Below, in pieces: positions 34,152-44,182 of a DNA stretch of 64,000 nucleotides; position 1 is the first letter of the stretch, and each line of letters opens with the position of its first letter. The stretch spans positions 3,348,001 through 3,412,000 of the forward strand of contig NZ_PDBS01000001.1 in NCBI RefSeq assembly GCF_002572525.1, written 5' to 3'. A program made the position numbers and the translations under genes. Under the pieces are notes generated by a model, which was given only the letters and a program-made list of their open reading frames with translations, searched no databases and was not told the DNA's origin. Source of the stretch: Natrinema sp. CBA1119. GTDB lineage: Archaea > Halobacteriota > Halobacteria > Halobacteriales > Natrialbaceae.

Positions 34152-34215
34152 TCCCGTGTCCGTGAGGACAGTAGATTTCGAATCTACCGCCTTGGCCGGG
34201 CTAGGCTATCTCGGC
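34131..34215 (-). tRNA. tRNA-Ser (CGA anticodon)
   Basis: Read on the minus strand, an 85-base cloverleaf begins with acceptor GCCGAGA and ends with TCTCGGC plus discriminator G. The anticodon arm is GTAGA TTCGAAA TCTAC, giving anticodon CGA for codon UCG. The long variable arm (about CTGTCCTCACGGACAC) is typical of serine tRNAs, and the T arm has GTTCGAATC. No intron is seen. A duplicate of its 3' 21 bases and downstream flank lies 122 bp further on (34009-34029 on the plus strand). Confidence 0.93.
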
Positions 34216-34371
34216 TCACTTTTCTCTACTCGAGAGACGTTTTTACCCGTTTCGATCCGTGGCGCTCCCTGTGATCGGTTCACGTCCGAGACAAGCGACG
34301 GAATCAGTCGACTCGAGTGGCCGAACACGGACCGGTACCCGCTGGCGTAACGCTCGATCGCTCCGTCTCGA

Positions 34372-37062
34372 TCAGCCAGTGTTCTTCATTCCGGCCGCGA
34401 TCCCCTTGACCGTCAGCCGCAGCGTCCGTTCCTCGATGTCCGTTCGATGGGTCCGGTCGAGCAAGTAGACCTGCAACATGTTCAGCGGATCGACGTAGGG
34501 GTTCCGGCGCTCGAGGTTCTCCCCGAGCCAGTCGCGGGTGTGGAGCTGATCGCGCCGCCCGATTTCCGTGATGCAGTCGGCGGCCCGCTCGTACTCGTCG
34601 GTCACGCGGGGGAAGAACCGATCGCGAAGCGTCGGTTCGGCCAACTCGGCGTAGCGCTCGGCGATCTCGAGTTCGGTTCGGGACAGCGAGAGCGCCGCGT
34701 TGTCGAGCGTCGTTCGGAAGAACGGCCACTCCTCGTACATCGTTTGCAGCGTTTCCATCGAGCCGCCGTCCTCGAGATAGGCCTCGACGCCGCTCGCGAT
34801 CGCGTACCAGCCGGGCAGGATACACCGCGACTGGGTCCAGGAGAACACCCACGGGATCGCGCGCAGGTCCTCGACGGTGCGCTCGCCCGATCGGGAGGCC
34901 GGACGAGAGCCCAGATCGAGGTCTTCGATGACCGTGATCGGCGTCGCCTGTTCGAAGTACCGGACAAAGCCCTCGCTCTCGAGGAGGTCGCGGTACTCCC
35001 GTCGCGCGGCGTCGGCCATGGTCTCCATCGCGTCGACCCACTCGTCGCGGACTTCCTCTTCCGGTTGATCCAACGCCCCCTTGCGCGCCCGGAGCTGGGC
35101 ATTGAGCATCTGTTCGATGTTGCGCTCGGCGATTCGGGGATTGGCGTACTTCTCGGCGATGGCCTCGCCCTGTTCGGTAAACTTGACCTGGCCCGTCACG
35201 GTCGAGTTCGGCAGCGCGAGCAGCGCCTCGTTCATCGGGCCGCCGCCCCGGGAAATCGAGCCGCCGCGGCCGTGGAACAGCCGCATCGTCACGTCGTGGT
35301 CATCACAGATTTCGCCGAGGCGGCGCTGGTTCTTGTACAGCGACCAGTTCGCCGCCAGAAAGCCGTTCTCCTTGTTCGAGTCCGAGTAGCCGAGCATGAT
35401 CTCCTGCGTGTGACCCCGCGCCTCGAGGACCTGCGAGTACGCGTCGTTCTCGAACAGCGATCCCATGATCCGCCGGGCACCCGAGAGGGCGTACTCGGTC
35501 TCGAGTAACGGCACGATGTCGATCCCGGCGTGTTCGGGTAGGGCGATGACGTCGGCCTGATCGGCCAGGAAGAGCACCTCGAGGACGTGGCTGGGTTCCT
35601 CGGTCATCGAGATGGCGTAGGTGTCGATGGCGTGGCTGCCGTACTCGGTCTGCCAGTCGGCGAGGCTGTCGAACAGCTCGAGGACGCGCGCCGAGTCGTC
35701 CGAGAGTTCCGCGGTGTCGCCGAGGTCGATCACCGACTCGTCCTGCAAGACGGCGTCGGTCAGGAACTTGACGCGGTCGGCTTCCGAGAGCTCGTGGTAG
35801 TCGATTCCCTCGGCCTCGAGCGCCTCGGCGATGGCGTCGGTGTGTTTCTGCTGGTGTTCCCTGAGGTCGAGACTCGCGAGCGAGAAGCCGAAGGTGGCGA
35901 CCTGCCGGCGGATCGGGTCGACGTGGGCGTCGACGACGCTCTCGGCACCGTTGTTGCGCAGGCTCTTCGAGATGACCTCGAGGTCCGCGAGGAGGTCGTC
36001 GACCTCGTCGTAGCCCCCCGGCCGAACGTCGCCGACGCGGCGGAGTCGCTCGCGCATGAGCTTGAGCTTCTGGCGGTAGGGTTCGCCGGGGTAGCGCTCC
36101 TCGGCCGTGCGGGCGCTGCCGGGGAGGCGCTCGCGATCGCGCTCGAGGGTGGCCTGAAACTCCGAGCCGGCGTCGATCCGGCTGCCGTCCTGACTCAGGA
36201 CGCCCGAGAGCCGTTTGAGCTGCTCCCGGTACTGCTCGAGAACGACCGAGCGCTGGCGCTCTAAGGTGTTCGCGGTCACCTCTGGAGTCACGTACGGGTT
36301 GCCGTCGCGGTCGCTGCCCGCCCACGAGCGGAACTCGAAGAGCTTCGGGATCTCGAGGTTCCCGGGGATCTCCTCGTCGATCGCGTCGTCGAGTTCGTCG
36401 TACACCTCGCCGACCACGTCGAACAGCGTGTTCTCGAGATACCACTGGACGTTGCGCGCCTCGTCCTCGGGTTCGGGCTGGCGATTGCGCACCTGCGGGG
36501 TCTGCCAGAGGCTCGTCACCTCGGCGTCGATATCCCGCCAGAGCTGTCCCGTTTCCTTGTCGGTCAACAGTCGTTCGTCCAGCGTCTCGAGGGACGTTGA
36601 GATCTCTCGCAGTTTGGACTTGACGGTCTTGCGCCGGGCTTCGGTCGGATGAGCGGTGAACGTCGGCTCGATCAACACGTCGTCCAAAACCTGTTTGACG
36701 GTCTCGACGTCCGCCTCGCCGAGTTCTTCGGCCGCGGTCTCGAGGCTGTCGTCGAGGGTTCCCTCTTGAGAGGCCGTGCGGATCGTTCGGACCCGCTCGC
36801 GCTCCTCGGCGAGGTTGATCAACTCGAAGTAGGTCGTGAACGCGCGGGCGACGATCCGTTGCTGGTGTGGCGACAAGTTCTCGAGTTCCGTCACGAGCGG
36901 CTCGCGGGACTCGAGCTCTCCCGCCCGGTAATCGATAGCCGCCCGCCGACACGACTCGACCGTTTCGAACGACCTGCGAGACGTCTGGTCCTCGAGGACG
37001 TCTCCGAGTAGCGCGCCGAGTTCGCGGACGTCTTGTCTGACGTCCCTGTTGTGAAGTCGCAT
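34372..37062 (-). CDS. ppc: Phosphoenolpyruvate carboxylase
   Basis: An 896-residue enzyme of bacterial type. Landmark motifs are FTAHPTEARRKTVKSKL near residue 135, GYSDSNKENGFLAANW and LFHGRGGSISRGGGP near 600, and SRTELEIA near the C terminus. It makes oxaloacetate from phosphoenolpyruvate and bicarbonate to refill the TCA cycle. Length is normal for the family. The start at 37062 (MRLHNRDVRQ) fits the known N-terminal DVREL-type start. It is monocistronic, with a 155-bp gap to the tRNA downstream. Confidence 0.96.
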   Translation of the reverse strand: MRLHNRDVRQDVRELGALLGDVLEDQTSRRSFETVESCRRAAIDYRAGELESREPLVTELENLSPHQQRIVARAFTTYFELINLAEERERVRTIRTASQEGTLDDSLETAAEELGEADVETVKQVLDDVLIEPTFTAHPTEARRKTVKSKLREISTSLETLDERLLTDKETGQLWRDIDAEVTSLWQTPQVRNRQPEPEDEARNVQWYLENTLFDVVGEVYDELDDAIDEEIPGNLEIPKLFEFRSWAGSDRDGNPYVTPEVTANTLERQRSVVLEQYREQLKRLSGVLSQDGSRIDAGSEFQATLERDRERLPGSARTAEERYPGEPYRQKLKLMRERLRRVGDVRPGGYDEVDDLLADLEVISKSLRNNGAESVVDAHVDPIRRQVATFGFSLASLDLREHQQKHTDAIAEALEAEGIDYHELSEADRVKFLTDAVLQDESVIDLGDTAELSDDSARVLELFDSLADWQTEYGSHAIDTYAISMTEEPSHVLEVLFLADQADVIALPEHAGIDIVPLLETEYALSGARRIMGSLFENDAYSQVLEARGHTQEIMLGYSDSNKENGFLAANWSLYKNQRRLGEICDDHDVTMRLFHGRGGSISRGGGPMNEALLALPNSTVTGQVKFTEQGEAIAEKYANPRIAERNIEQMLNAQLRARKGALDQPEEEVRDEWVDAMETMADAARREYRDLLESEGFVRYFEQATPITVIEDLDLGSRPASRSGERTVEDLRAIPWVFSWTQSRCILPGWYAIASGVEAYLEDGGSMETLQTMYEEWPFFRTTLDNAALSLSRTELEIAERYAELAEPTLRDRFFPRVTDEYERAADCITEIGRRDQLHTRDWLGENLERRNPYVDPLNMLQVYLLDRTHRTDIEERTLRLTVKGIAAGMKNTG

Positions 37063-37415
37063 ATCGTGTGGATGTGCGTGCCGTGGTAAAAACCCCTCGC
37101 AGGTACGCTGGTCCGCTCATACATCGTTTTCCGTGATAGTTACTGGGGCCGGTATTCGACCGTTGGATACCTGCTGTCGATCTGTCCGCCCAGCGGTCTG
37201 TTGGCTAACAGTATCGCCACCACTGGGATAAAATTCACTACAGTTGTAAACAATCCTCGTCACAGCCGGACTGCGGAGAGGATATACCCACGGGAGTGGC
37301 ATTCAATTTCGAACGCAGTCGAGTTGCGAATGGCGATTATTTCAATGGTGATACGATCGCACGGAGGTTGGTGGTATCCGATGATTTCGAGATCAGTCCG
37401 ATCCGAGCTCGAACG

Positions 37416-37499
37416 ATAGTAGCCACTGAAACGATTCACACACTGATCGGACAGCTGTCGGTCGAGCAGGCGTGCAATGACTTGCAGTGGCTACTATAG
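37416..37499. repeat. MITE-like hairpin repeat, family 2 copy A
   Basis: An 84-base element with terminal inverted arms ATAGTAGCCACTG (left) and CAGTGGCTACTAT (right). Its inner sequence (CACACTGATCGGACAGC ... GTGCAATGACTTG) parallels the element at 61005-61096. The rest of the 569-bp gap between ppc and the epimerase (37063-37631) holds no gene that I can support. Confidence 0.75.
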
Positions 37500-37631
37500 C
37501 GCAATCAGCCCGGCTATCGTCTGTTCGCGTAGTAACAGTACATCTACGGCGCTTCTCACCCCTTCGTTCCTCGGACTCCGATTCGAAAAACCGACAGTAC
37601 TCCGATCCGTGAGAGCCGACGCAGAATCGCG

Positions 37632-38561
37632 CTACTGGTCCGTGTATTGTGCACAGACGCGCCGAATACCTTCCTCGAAGTCGATCTGTGGTTCCCAGCC
37701 GGTCTCCGCTCGGATCTTCGACGAATCGGCGCAGGTGTCGTGGACGTAGACCGAATCTGGAATCGGGTTCTCGACGTACTCCGCTTCCACATCGGTCCCG
37801 AGTTCGTCGTTGATCATCTCGACGACGGTCTCGAAATCGTACGCCTCTCCGGTCCCCAGATTGTAGATTCCGTCGAGTTCGTGGACTGCGGCCAGCTCGA
37901 GGCCGCGAACGATATCGGAGACGTGCGTGAAGTCCCGCGTCTGGGTACCGTCGCCGTAGAGAACGGGCGACTCGCCGTCGGCGATGTCGTCGGCGAACTG
38001 GGCGATCACGTTGGCGTACTCTCCCTTGTGTTCCTCCGCGCCGCCGTAGCCCTGATACACCGAGAAAAAGCGCATGCCGGCCGCGGACATATCGTAGTGA
38101 TTCGAGAAGTATTCGCCGTAGCGTTCCCGCGCAAGCTTCGAGGCCTCGTAGCCGGTGTTGACGCTCACTGGCATGTCCTCGGGCGACGGCTCCGTCCGAC
38201 TGCCGTAGATCGACGACGTCGAGGCGTAGACCACCGTCTCGCAGCCGTCCTGCCTGGCCTGTTCGACCACGTTGACGAAGCCTTCGACGTTGACTCTGGC
38301 ACCCGTCGTGGGGTCCTCTTCGTGCATCGCGTACGACGATAGCGCCGCGAGGTGGAACACGATGTCGACGTTCGTCGGTAGATCGTCATCGAGGACACTC
38401 GCGTCGACGAATTCGACGGCATCGGACAGGTTTTCTGGCGTTCCCAGATAACAGTCGTCGACGACGGTCACGTCGTTCGACTCGGCGAGGTGGTTGGCCA
38501 GGTTCGATCCGATAAATCCCGCACCGCCGGTGACGAGGACGGTTTGCTCCTCGAGGTTCAT
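37632..38561 (-). CDS. NAD-dependent sugar nucleotide epimerase/dehydratase (GalE-like)
   Basis: A 309-residue protein from the ATG at 38559-38561; an upstream ATG at 38588 adds nine. Rossmann motif TGGAGFIGSN begins near residue 11. The catalytic Tyr-Lys pair is in TGYEASKLARE, with the preceding Ser in YASTSSIYG. This is an extended SDR acting on a UDP- or dTDP-sugar, most likely a 4-epimerase for surface-glycan precursors. The substrate is not shown by sequence. It is divergent from the MFS gene across 139 bp. Confidence 0.88.
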   Translation of the reverse strand: MNLEEQTVLVTGGAGFIGSNLANHLAESNDVTVVDDCYLGTPENLSDAVEFVDASVLDDDLPTNVDIVFHLAALSSYAMHEEDPTTGARVNVEGFVNVVEQARQDGCETVVYASTSSIYGSRTEPSPEDMPVSVNTGYEASKLARERYGEYFSNHYDMSAAGMRFFSVYQGYGGAEEHKGEYANVIAQFADDIADGESPVLYGDGTQTRDFTHVSDIVRGLELAAVHELDGIYNLGTGEAYDFETVVEMINDELGTDVEAEYVENPIPDSVYVHDTCADSSKIRAETGWEPQIDFEEGIRRVCAQYTDQ

Positions 38562-38700
38562 ACCGAAACAGCCCATTCGGTGACGCAAAGGTGTTTGGAA
38601 GTTTCCGTCCCCATGGTGGCGGGTATTCTCGGCGTCACTTCCGTCCTCGGCGGAGTCCCCCGCCGGTGGCTTAATGTGACCACATCACAAACTCAAGCTG

Positions 38701-40023
38701 GTGAAACCGCTCTCGAATCCGTACCACCGCCGATGGCTCGGCTGGTGCGTGCTCGTCTCGGGGTTCTTTCTCGTCAGCCTCCACCGATCGTCGACCGCGG
38801 TCCTTTCGGAACAGCTGATGCGCTCGTTCGAGACGACGGGGACGAGTCTCGGCTTGCTCCACTCGTCGTTTTTCTACCTCTACGCGGCGTTTCAGATCCC
38901 GGCCGGCCTGCTGACGGACCGGTACGGCGTGCGCGCGATCGCCACGGCGGGAACCGCAGCGATGAGCCTCGGGGCGCTCGCGTTCGGACTCGCGCCGACG
39001 TATGCGCTGGCGTTCCTCGGCCGGCTGCTGGTCGGGCTCGGGGCGAGCGTCCTGTTCGTCGCGGCGTTGCGGTTCTGTGCGAACTGGTTCCGCCCCGACG
39101 AGTTCGGGACGATGACGGGCGTGACCTTCAGCGTCGGCATTCTCGGCGGGCTGGCGGCGACGACGCCGCTGGCAATCGCCGCCTCGAGCGTCGGATGGCG
39201 CGGCTCAATGCTCGGACTGGGGGCGTTCGGAATCGCGGTCGCAGTCGGGATCGGCCTCTTTTCGCACGACTCGCCGTCCGACGCCGGTCTCCCGCCGATC
39301 GACGACGTTCCCGACAGACCGGACGTGACCTCGGCCGCGGCGCTGAAGCGATACGTCTCCGACGCGATCCGAGAGCCCGAGACCTGGCTGTTGGGCGTCA
39401 TGCTCTTTTTCATGACCGGCATCGGGATCACTATTTTCGGTCTGTGGGGGATTCCCTATCTCGTCCAGACCCACGACATTTCCGTGACGGAGGCGTCGGT
39501 CTACCTCCTTGTCGGAAACATCGGGGGGATGATCGGCCCGACGCTGTTCGGCTGGCTCTCGGACCGGTCGGGGAACCGGACCGGGCTCATCGTCCTCTCG
39601 ACCGTCGTTTTCGGGCTGACTTGGGGCGTCTTCGCCGCCTTCGGTACCATTCCGCTGTTGCTCGTCGGCGCGATCTTCCTCTTCTCCCGAATCCTGCGTG
39701 GCGGGATTCCGCTCGCGTTTACCGTCATCAAGGAACGCCACCCCGAGGAGGCAAGCGGGACCGTGATCGGCCTGATCAACACGATGGGATGGATCGGGGC
39801 GGCCGTCTTCCCGGTCGTCCTTGGTGCCGCACTCGACGCGTACTGGACCGGCGAGACCGTCAACGGCGCTCGCGTCTACACGGAATCCGGCTATCGCGTG
39901 GCGTTCGCCATCGCCGCGGCCGCCGGCCTGCTCTCCGCGGCCTGTGCCGTCGTGCTATCCCTCCGGACGCGAGACGAGCGCTCCCTCGAGTCAGACGCTG
40001 ACGTAGAACGCTCGACGGGGTAA
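38701..40023 (+). CDS. Major facilitator superfamily transporter
   Basis: A 440-residue membrane protein with twelve hydrophobic segments and the MFS loop motif (LLTDRYGVRAIATAG, variant of G-x-L-x-D-R-x-G-R). A matching loop in the second half reads FGWLSDRSGNRTGL. The start is GTG at 38701. It probably exports or imports a small organic molecule by proton or sodium coupling; substrate unknown. The gene is divergent from the epimerase and separate from the MaoC gene. Confidence 0.9.
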   Translation: MKPLSNPYHRRWLGWCVLVSGFFLVSLHRSSTAVLSEQLMRSFETTGTSLGLLHSSFFYLYAAFQIPAGLLTDRYGVRAIATAGTAAMSLGALAFGLAPTYALAFLGRLLVGLGASVLFVAALRFCANWFRPDEFGTMTGVTFSVGILGGLAATTPLAIAASSVGWRGSMLGLGAFGIAVAVGIGLFSHDSPSDAGLPPIDDVPDRPDVTSAAALKRYVSDAIREPETWLLGVMLFFMTGIGITIFGLWGIPYLVQTHDISVTEASVYLLVGNIGGMIGPTLFGWLSDRSGNRTGLIVLSTVVFGLTWGVFAAFGTIPLLLVGAIFLFSRILRGGIPLAFTVIKERHPEEASGTVIGLINTMGWIGAAVFPVVLGAALDAYWTGETVNGARVYTESGYRVAFAIAAAAGLLSAACAVVLSLRTRDERSLESDADVERSTG

Positions 40024-40145
40024 GCCGTTACAAGCATGGGGAACAACCGTTCGAGTTCGGCCTCACACGTTCGATCGATCCCTGTTCGCCGTCCACACTG
40101 CCTCGTCCCACAGGTTCTTGCCGATACGTAGCACACAACAGGGCA

Positions 40146-40598
40146 ATGCGTTACTACGAGGACATCGAGATCGGCGACACCGAGGAGTTCGGCGAGTATC
40201 ACGTCACGAAAGACGAGATCCTCGAGTTCGCCGAGCGGTACGACCCCCAGCCGTTCCACACCGACGAGGACGCCGCGGAGGAGTCGGCCTTCGGCGAACT
40301 GGTCGCCTCCGGATGGCACACCGCGGCGATCTGTATGCGAATGCTCGTCGACGGTCCGATACAGGATCGCGCCAGTATGGGCGCTCGCGGGGTGGACGAA
40401 CTCCGGTGGAAACAGCCCGTCAGGCCCGGCGACACGCTCTCGATCCGGACCGAAATCGTGGACAAGCGCGTCTCGGAGAGCGCTCCCGAACGGGGCTACG
40501 TCGACAGCCTCCTCGAGGGAGTCAATCAGGATGGCGATGTCGTCATCTCCTGGATCGGACTCGGCATGATCGCGCGTCGGAATCCGGGGAACGACTGA
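40146..40598 (+). CDS. MaoC-like hotdog-fold dehydratase
   Basis: A 150-residue protein with the hotdog-fold MaoC signature: FAERYDPQPFHTDEDAA (the catalytic Asp and His) and FGELVASGWHTAAICMRM. It likely hydrates a short-chain enoyl-CoA. It is six bases from the next gene (carboxymuconolactone-decarboxylase-like) and the two are probably an operon. Confidence 0.88.
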   Translation: MRYYEDIEIGDTEEFGEYHVTKDEILEFAERYDPQPFHTDEDAAEESAFGELVASGWHTAAICMRMLVDGPIQDRASMGARGVDELRWKQPVRPGDTLSIRTEIVDKRVSESAPERGYVDSLLEGVNQDGDVVISWIGLGMIARRNPGND

Positions 40599-40604
40599 GT
40601 CGCC

Positions 40605-41129
40605 ATGGCTCGCGTCCCGCTCCTCGAGGCCGCGGACCTGCCCGAGGAGTACCGGTACCTGTTCACAGAGAACGACGTGGGCGACGCCCACATCTTTCGG
40701 GCGATGGCGAACGCGCCCGAACTCATGCGGTGGTATATGCGCTACTCGACGCGCCTCTGGGACGTGCTTCCCGAGCGGGAGCGAGAGATCGTCATCCTCG
40801 CGACGGCTCGCGCCCTCGAGCACCCCTACGAGTGGCACCAGCACGTTCGACTCGGCCGCGAGGCGGGCGTCACCGATGCGGAGATCACCGCCATTACCGA
40901 CGGCGATCTCGCGGCCCTCGACGACCGGGATGGCGCACTCGTCGCCTACGCCCGCGGCGTCGCACTGGGTGATCCCCGCGATGCGGACCACGACCGGCTT
41001 CGGGCGCACTACGACGTCGGGACCGTCGTCGGCATCGCCATGCTCGTCAGCCACTACGTCGCGACGGGGCGAACGCTGGACGCCGTCGACGTCGAGCCCG
41101 AGACGGCGTTCGTCGGCTGGACGCCGTAG
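40605..41129 (+). CDS. Carboxymuconolactone decarboxylase family protein (AhpD-like)
   Basis: A 174-residue all-helical protein of the CMD/AhpD family: LPEEYRYLFTENDVGDAHIF, then EREIVILATARALEHPYEWHQHV with the conserved Glu/His region, and the YARGVALGDP segment. The redox Cys pair of AhpD is absent, so this is a CMD-type member of unknown reaction. It follows the MaoC gene by six bases and may act in the same acyl-CoA route. Confidence 0.85.
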   Translation: MARVPLLEAADLPEEYRYLFTENDVGDAHIFRAMANAPELMRWYMRYSTRLWDVLPEREREIVILATARALEHPYEWHQHVRLGREAGVTDAEITAITDGDLAALDDRDGALVAYARGVALGDPRDADHDRLRAHYDVGTVVGIAMLVSHYVATGRTLDAVDVEPETAFVGWTP

Positions 41130-41282
41130 CCCGCGTTCACCGCACAACTCGAGGTGGCCAGAATATCGTCGGTCATCGGCTCGAGGTCGGCGAAGCCGAA
41201 CCACCCCGCTTCGTTCGCGTCGGGGAGCGACGGTGGACGAACCACAAAGCGTATTTCACTGCTCCCGAACCTCCGAGCAACG

Positions 41283-41639
41283 GTGACTCGAACGGAACTC
41301 GGTTCCGACGAATCGGACCGCAACGTCGCTGAATCCGGCCGGGACGATCGGCCGCTCCTCGAGTCACGACGCCGCCGATTGATCGCCTACTGCCGGCACA
41401 ACGGGGAACGAATCTGTCGCGATACGGCTGTACTCGTCGCCTGGGCGCTGGTGATGACGATCTGGATACAGGGGTTCGGCCTGCCGCGCTGGCTGTGTTA
41501 CGTCGTTACCTTCGTGGGTGTCGTCGGCTACACGCAGGCGACGACCTCGTGGACGCGTCCGTACGTGAGCCCCGACGATTTCGGGGGGCGATCCGCGGAC
41601 GGGCGACCGTTACAGAAACCGGAGCAACGGCACGAGTAG
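41283..41639 (+). CDS. Small haloarchaeal membrane protein
   Basis: Unrecognised protein of 118 residues from GTG 41283 (MTRTELG). A hydrophobic segment (LVAWALVMTIWIQGFGL, followed by WLCYVVTFVGVVGY) suggests two membrane helices around residues 50-85. It overlaps the end of the opposite-strand gene by 30 bp, so the two are convergent. Longer in-frame starts exist from 41154, but those residues are not protein-like. Confidence 0.6.
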   Translation: MTRTELGSDESDRNVAESGRDDRPLLESRRRRLIAYCRHNGERICRDTAVLVAWALVMTIWIQGFGLPRWLCYVVTFVGVVGYTQATTSWTRPYVSPDDFGGRSADGRPLQKPEQRHE

Positions 41640-42842
41640 CGTGACGCCCCAGAGGAGCGCCCCCATTCGCACGAAGCCGTGATCCTCTGGATCGATTCGT
41701 TCCGCGTGCGACGCGCCGACGGCGATGAAGCCAAGCGCGATCGCCGTCGAGAACCGGTGGACGAAGACGGTAACCGGTAATCGAGTCACGCCCAAGGCGG
41801 TGTAATCGAGCAGGATCGCCGTCGCGAAGCCGACCGATCCGGCCGCGAAGGCCGTCGGCCGATCGAGCGGGCGGGCGAAGTAGTACGTACAGACCGGTAA
41901 TCCGACGACGAGCAGCGGGTAGAACGCGCCCGCGACGAATCGCGGATCGAGATCGCCGAGCCGAGCCTCGACGGCGATCGCGCCGAACCGGACGAAGAGG
42001 TAGAGCCCGATCAGCGCACCGGCCAGCACGAACGCGTGTCGAACGCGCGGGGAAACCAGCGCTCGAGGTTCGGTCCGCGATGTTACGTGGCCAATGAGCA
42101 TCGCGCCGGGAAGGAGCCCGAGCATCGCGAGGTGAACCGGCGGGCCACCTTCGTCGCTGTCATCGCCGGCGTCGCCGTTCAGATCGATGATCGTTATCCA
42201 GCCGTCGGAATCGAAGCCGCGGTCGTTTCCCAGATGGTCGCGCGAGACGCTCGAGACGTATCGGCGATCCATGAACTCGCGTTCGACGTATCGCTGGGAG
42301 TCCTCGGCGCTGGTGACCGTGTGGCTGAGCCGAAACCAGTCCCAGTGTTCCCGGTGGGCTTGCATCGCCGTCCACTGGTCGTCGCTGTCAGGGGACGCGT
42401 AGGCACGAATGTGGTGACGCGAGCCGAGGTACTCGCCGTCGTGTACCTGGTAGCTCTCGTCGAGCCACGTCCCGCCGGTCGGATCGTCGCCCGTGGCGAC
42501 GTAAGCGTACCGAGTCGAGCCGTCAGCGCTCCCCCAGGCCGTTTCCGTCCCGACGACGTCCTCGGCCGCCGTCGCGCTGACGTCTTCCTGTTCGGGTGCG
42601 GTTTCGTTCCAGCCGCCGCGGCTTCGCTCCTCGAGATGGCGACGCGTCTCCGCCGGATCGCCAGCGACCACCACGTTGATCGCGAGCGTCCGCTCCTCGA
42701 ACGTCGTCGCACTGCTCGTGTACGGCCACAGCGACGAATCCTCGTCCACCGTCACCAACTGCTCCTGTCGATCGACCGCGGTGTCGCTCGAGGACGATGT
42801 CGCGGTCGATCCGAGGACAAGCACGACGAGTACGAGGGCCAA
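41610..42842 (-). CDS. Haloarchaeal membrane protein with large exported domain
   Basis: A 410-residue protein. The only reasonable start is TTG at 42840-42842, because the frame above is closed by TGA after 13 further codons. A leading hydrophobic segment (LVLVVLVLGS) is followed by about 210 exported residues with HREHWDWFRLSHTVTSA and similar aromatic motifs. The C-terminal half has six hydrophobic segments. Function is not recognisable. It converges with the gene at 41283-41639 and overlaps it by 30 bp. Confidence 0.65.
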   Translation of the reverse strand: MALVLVVLVLGSTATSSSSDTAVDRQEQLVTVDEDSSLWPYTSSATTFEERTLAINVVVAGDPAETRRHLEERSRGGWNETAPEQEDVSATAAEDVVGTETAWGSADGSTRYAYVATGDDPTGGTWLDESYQVHDGEYLGSRHHIRAYASPDSDDQWTAMQAHREHWDWFRLSHTVTSAEDSQRYVEREFMDRRYVSSVSRDHLGNDRGFDSDGWITIIDLNGDAGDDSDEGGPPVHLAMLGLLPGAMLIGHVTSRTEPRALVSPRVRHAFVLAGALIGLYLFVRFGAIAVEARLGDLDPRFVAGAFYPLLVVGLPVCTYYFARPLDRPTAFAAGSVGFATAILLDYTALGVTRLPVTVFVHRFSTAIALGFIAVGASHAERIDPEDHGFVRMGALLWGVTLLVPLLRFL

Positions 42843-43084
42843 CGCCCCCAGCGCGATCAGCGTCCGTCGATCGATGGTCGGTCACCTCCGTCGGTACGTG
42901 TTCGAGTTGACATCGTAGCGAGCGACGGGTCCGGTCCCGTCCGTTGCGTTACGTGCCACCCTGTCCGTTTCGCATATAGGTCTTCTCGTCCCTTCCGTCA
43001 GTGCTCCTATCGGTGAAATTCACGGTTTCCGATCGATCGGAAGAACCGAACGAACTGGCTGAAACTGAACTAGAACCGACCGCG

Positions 43085-44182
43085 TCAGCTCCGGTCTTCC
43101 TCGGAGAACCGCCACGGACTCTCGACGTCCGTCGCGGCCTCGTCCTTCGAGAGCGGGACGTTGTGGTAGAGCTGCTCGAGGTGATCCATCGTGTACTCGA
43201 CCGCGTAGCGTTCGACGCCCGCTCTGGTCTCGCGATCGGTCGCCAGACAGGTCTCGATGGCGTCGACCATCGACTCGAGATCGCCGTATTCGAACCGTTC
43301 GCCGTTATCGGCCCCGATCGTGTGATCGAACGGCGGAACGTCGGCGGCGGCGACGGGCGTGCCACAGGCGTTGGCTTCGAGCGTCGAGAGGCCGAGCGTG
43401 TCCGCAGTTGACGCGGTCACGAAGGTATCGATCGAGGAGTAGAAGGCAGGCAACTCCTCCCGGGGGAGGAACGATCGGATCTCGATGTTCTCCGGCGCGT
43501 CTCGCTCGAGACAGTCGCGGTAGGGACCCTCACCGACGATGACGAAGTCGTACTCCGGTAGTTCCTCGGCGGCACGCAGGATCTCGCTGACGTTTTTCTC
43601 CATGCTGAGCCGACCGCTGTAGCCGATCACCGTTCGGTCGGAGTACCACTCTCCTGCGGTCGGCTGGAAGAAGTCCATATCGATCCCCACGGGGAGCTGG
43701 ACGTGTTCGACGTTTCGATCGATCCGTTCGGTCGAAGCGGTCACCACGTCGAAGCTCTCGAGGAACGCGTTCTCGACGGGAACGTACAGTTTCGAGAGCA
43801 ATCCCGCGACCGACTCGAGTTTGACGTTCTGGTGGAAGTACTCCTCGAGCGGTGTGTGGTGCGTATAGATCGTCGGGAGGTCGTGTTTCCAGGCGTAGTA
43901 CCGTCCGAGGACGCCGATCGGTGCGGGGCCGTGGCAGTGAACGACATCGAGTTCGGGAAGCGTCGACGGCCGTCGGGTGAGGGGGATCCGATAGCCGGCG
44001 TAAAACGGGTTCGGCAGTGATTTGACCGGGACCTCGCGATCGCCGGGCTCGTAGTCGCCGTCGGGGTAGACGACGTACACCTCGTGGCCCTTTCGTTCTA
44101 ACTCCTCGCGCCAGAGCTTTATCGTGTACGTTACGCCATCGATCTCGGGGAAATAACTGTCCGTGAAGAATCCGATTTTCAT
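43085..44182 (-). CDS. Glycosyltransferase family 4
   Basis: A 365-residue GT4 glycosyltransferase with a GT-B fold. MKIGFFTDSYFPEIDG is the typical N terminus and VVHCHGPAPIG is the donor-site region. The C-terminal part has GYSGRLSMEKNVSE and the EX7E region around TLGLSTLEANACGTP. It likely adds a hexose to a membrane lipid or glycan. It begins directly after the stop of the next GT4 gene (TGA/ATG adjacent), so the two form one operon. Confidence 0.9.
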   Translation of the reverse strand: MKIGFFTDSYFPEIDGVTYTIKLWREELERKGHEVYVVYPDGDYEPGDREVPVKSLPNPFYAGYRIPLTRRPSTLPELDVVHCHGPAPIGVLGRYYAWKHDLPTIYTHHTPLEEYFHQNVKLESVAGLLSKLYVPVENAFLESFDVVTASTERIDRNVEHVQLPVGIDMDFFQPTAGEWYSDRTVIGYSGRLSMEKNVSEILRAAEELPEYDFVIVGEGPYRDCLERDAPENIEIRSFLPREELPAFYSSIDTFVTASTADTLGLSTLEANACGTPVAAADVPPFDHTIGADNGERFEYGDLESMVDAIETCLATDRETRAGVERYAVEYTMDHLEQLYHNVPLSKDEAATDVESPWRFSEEDRS

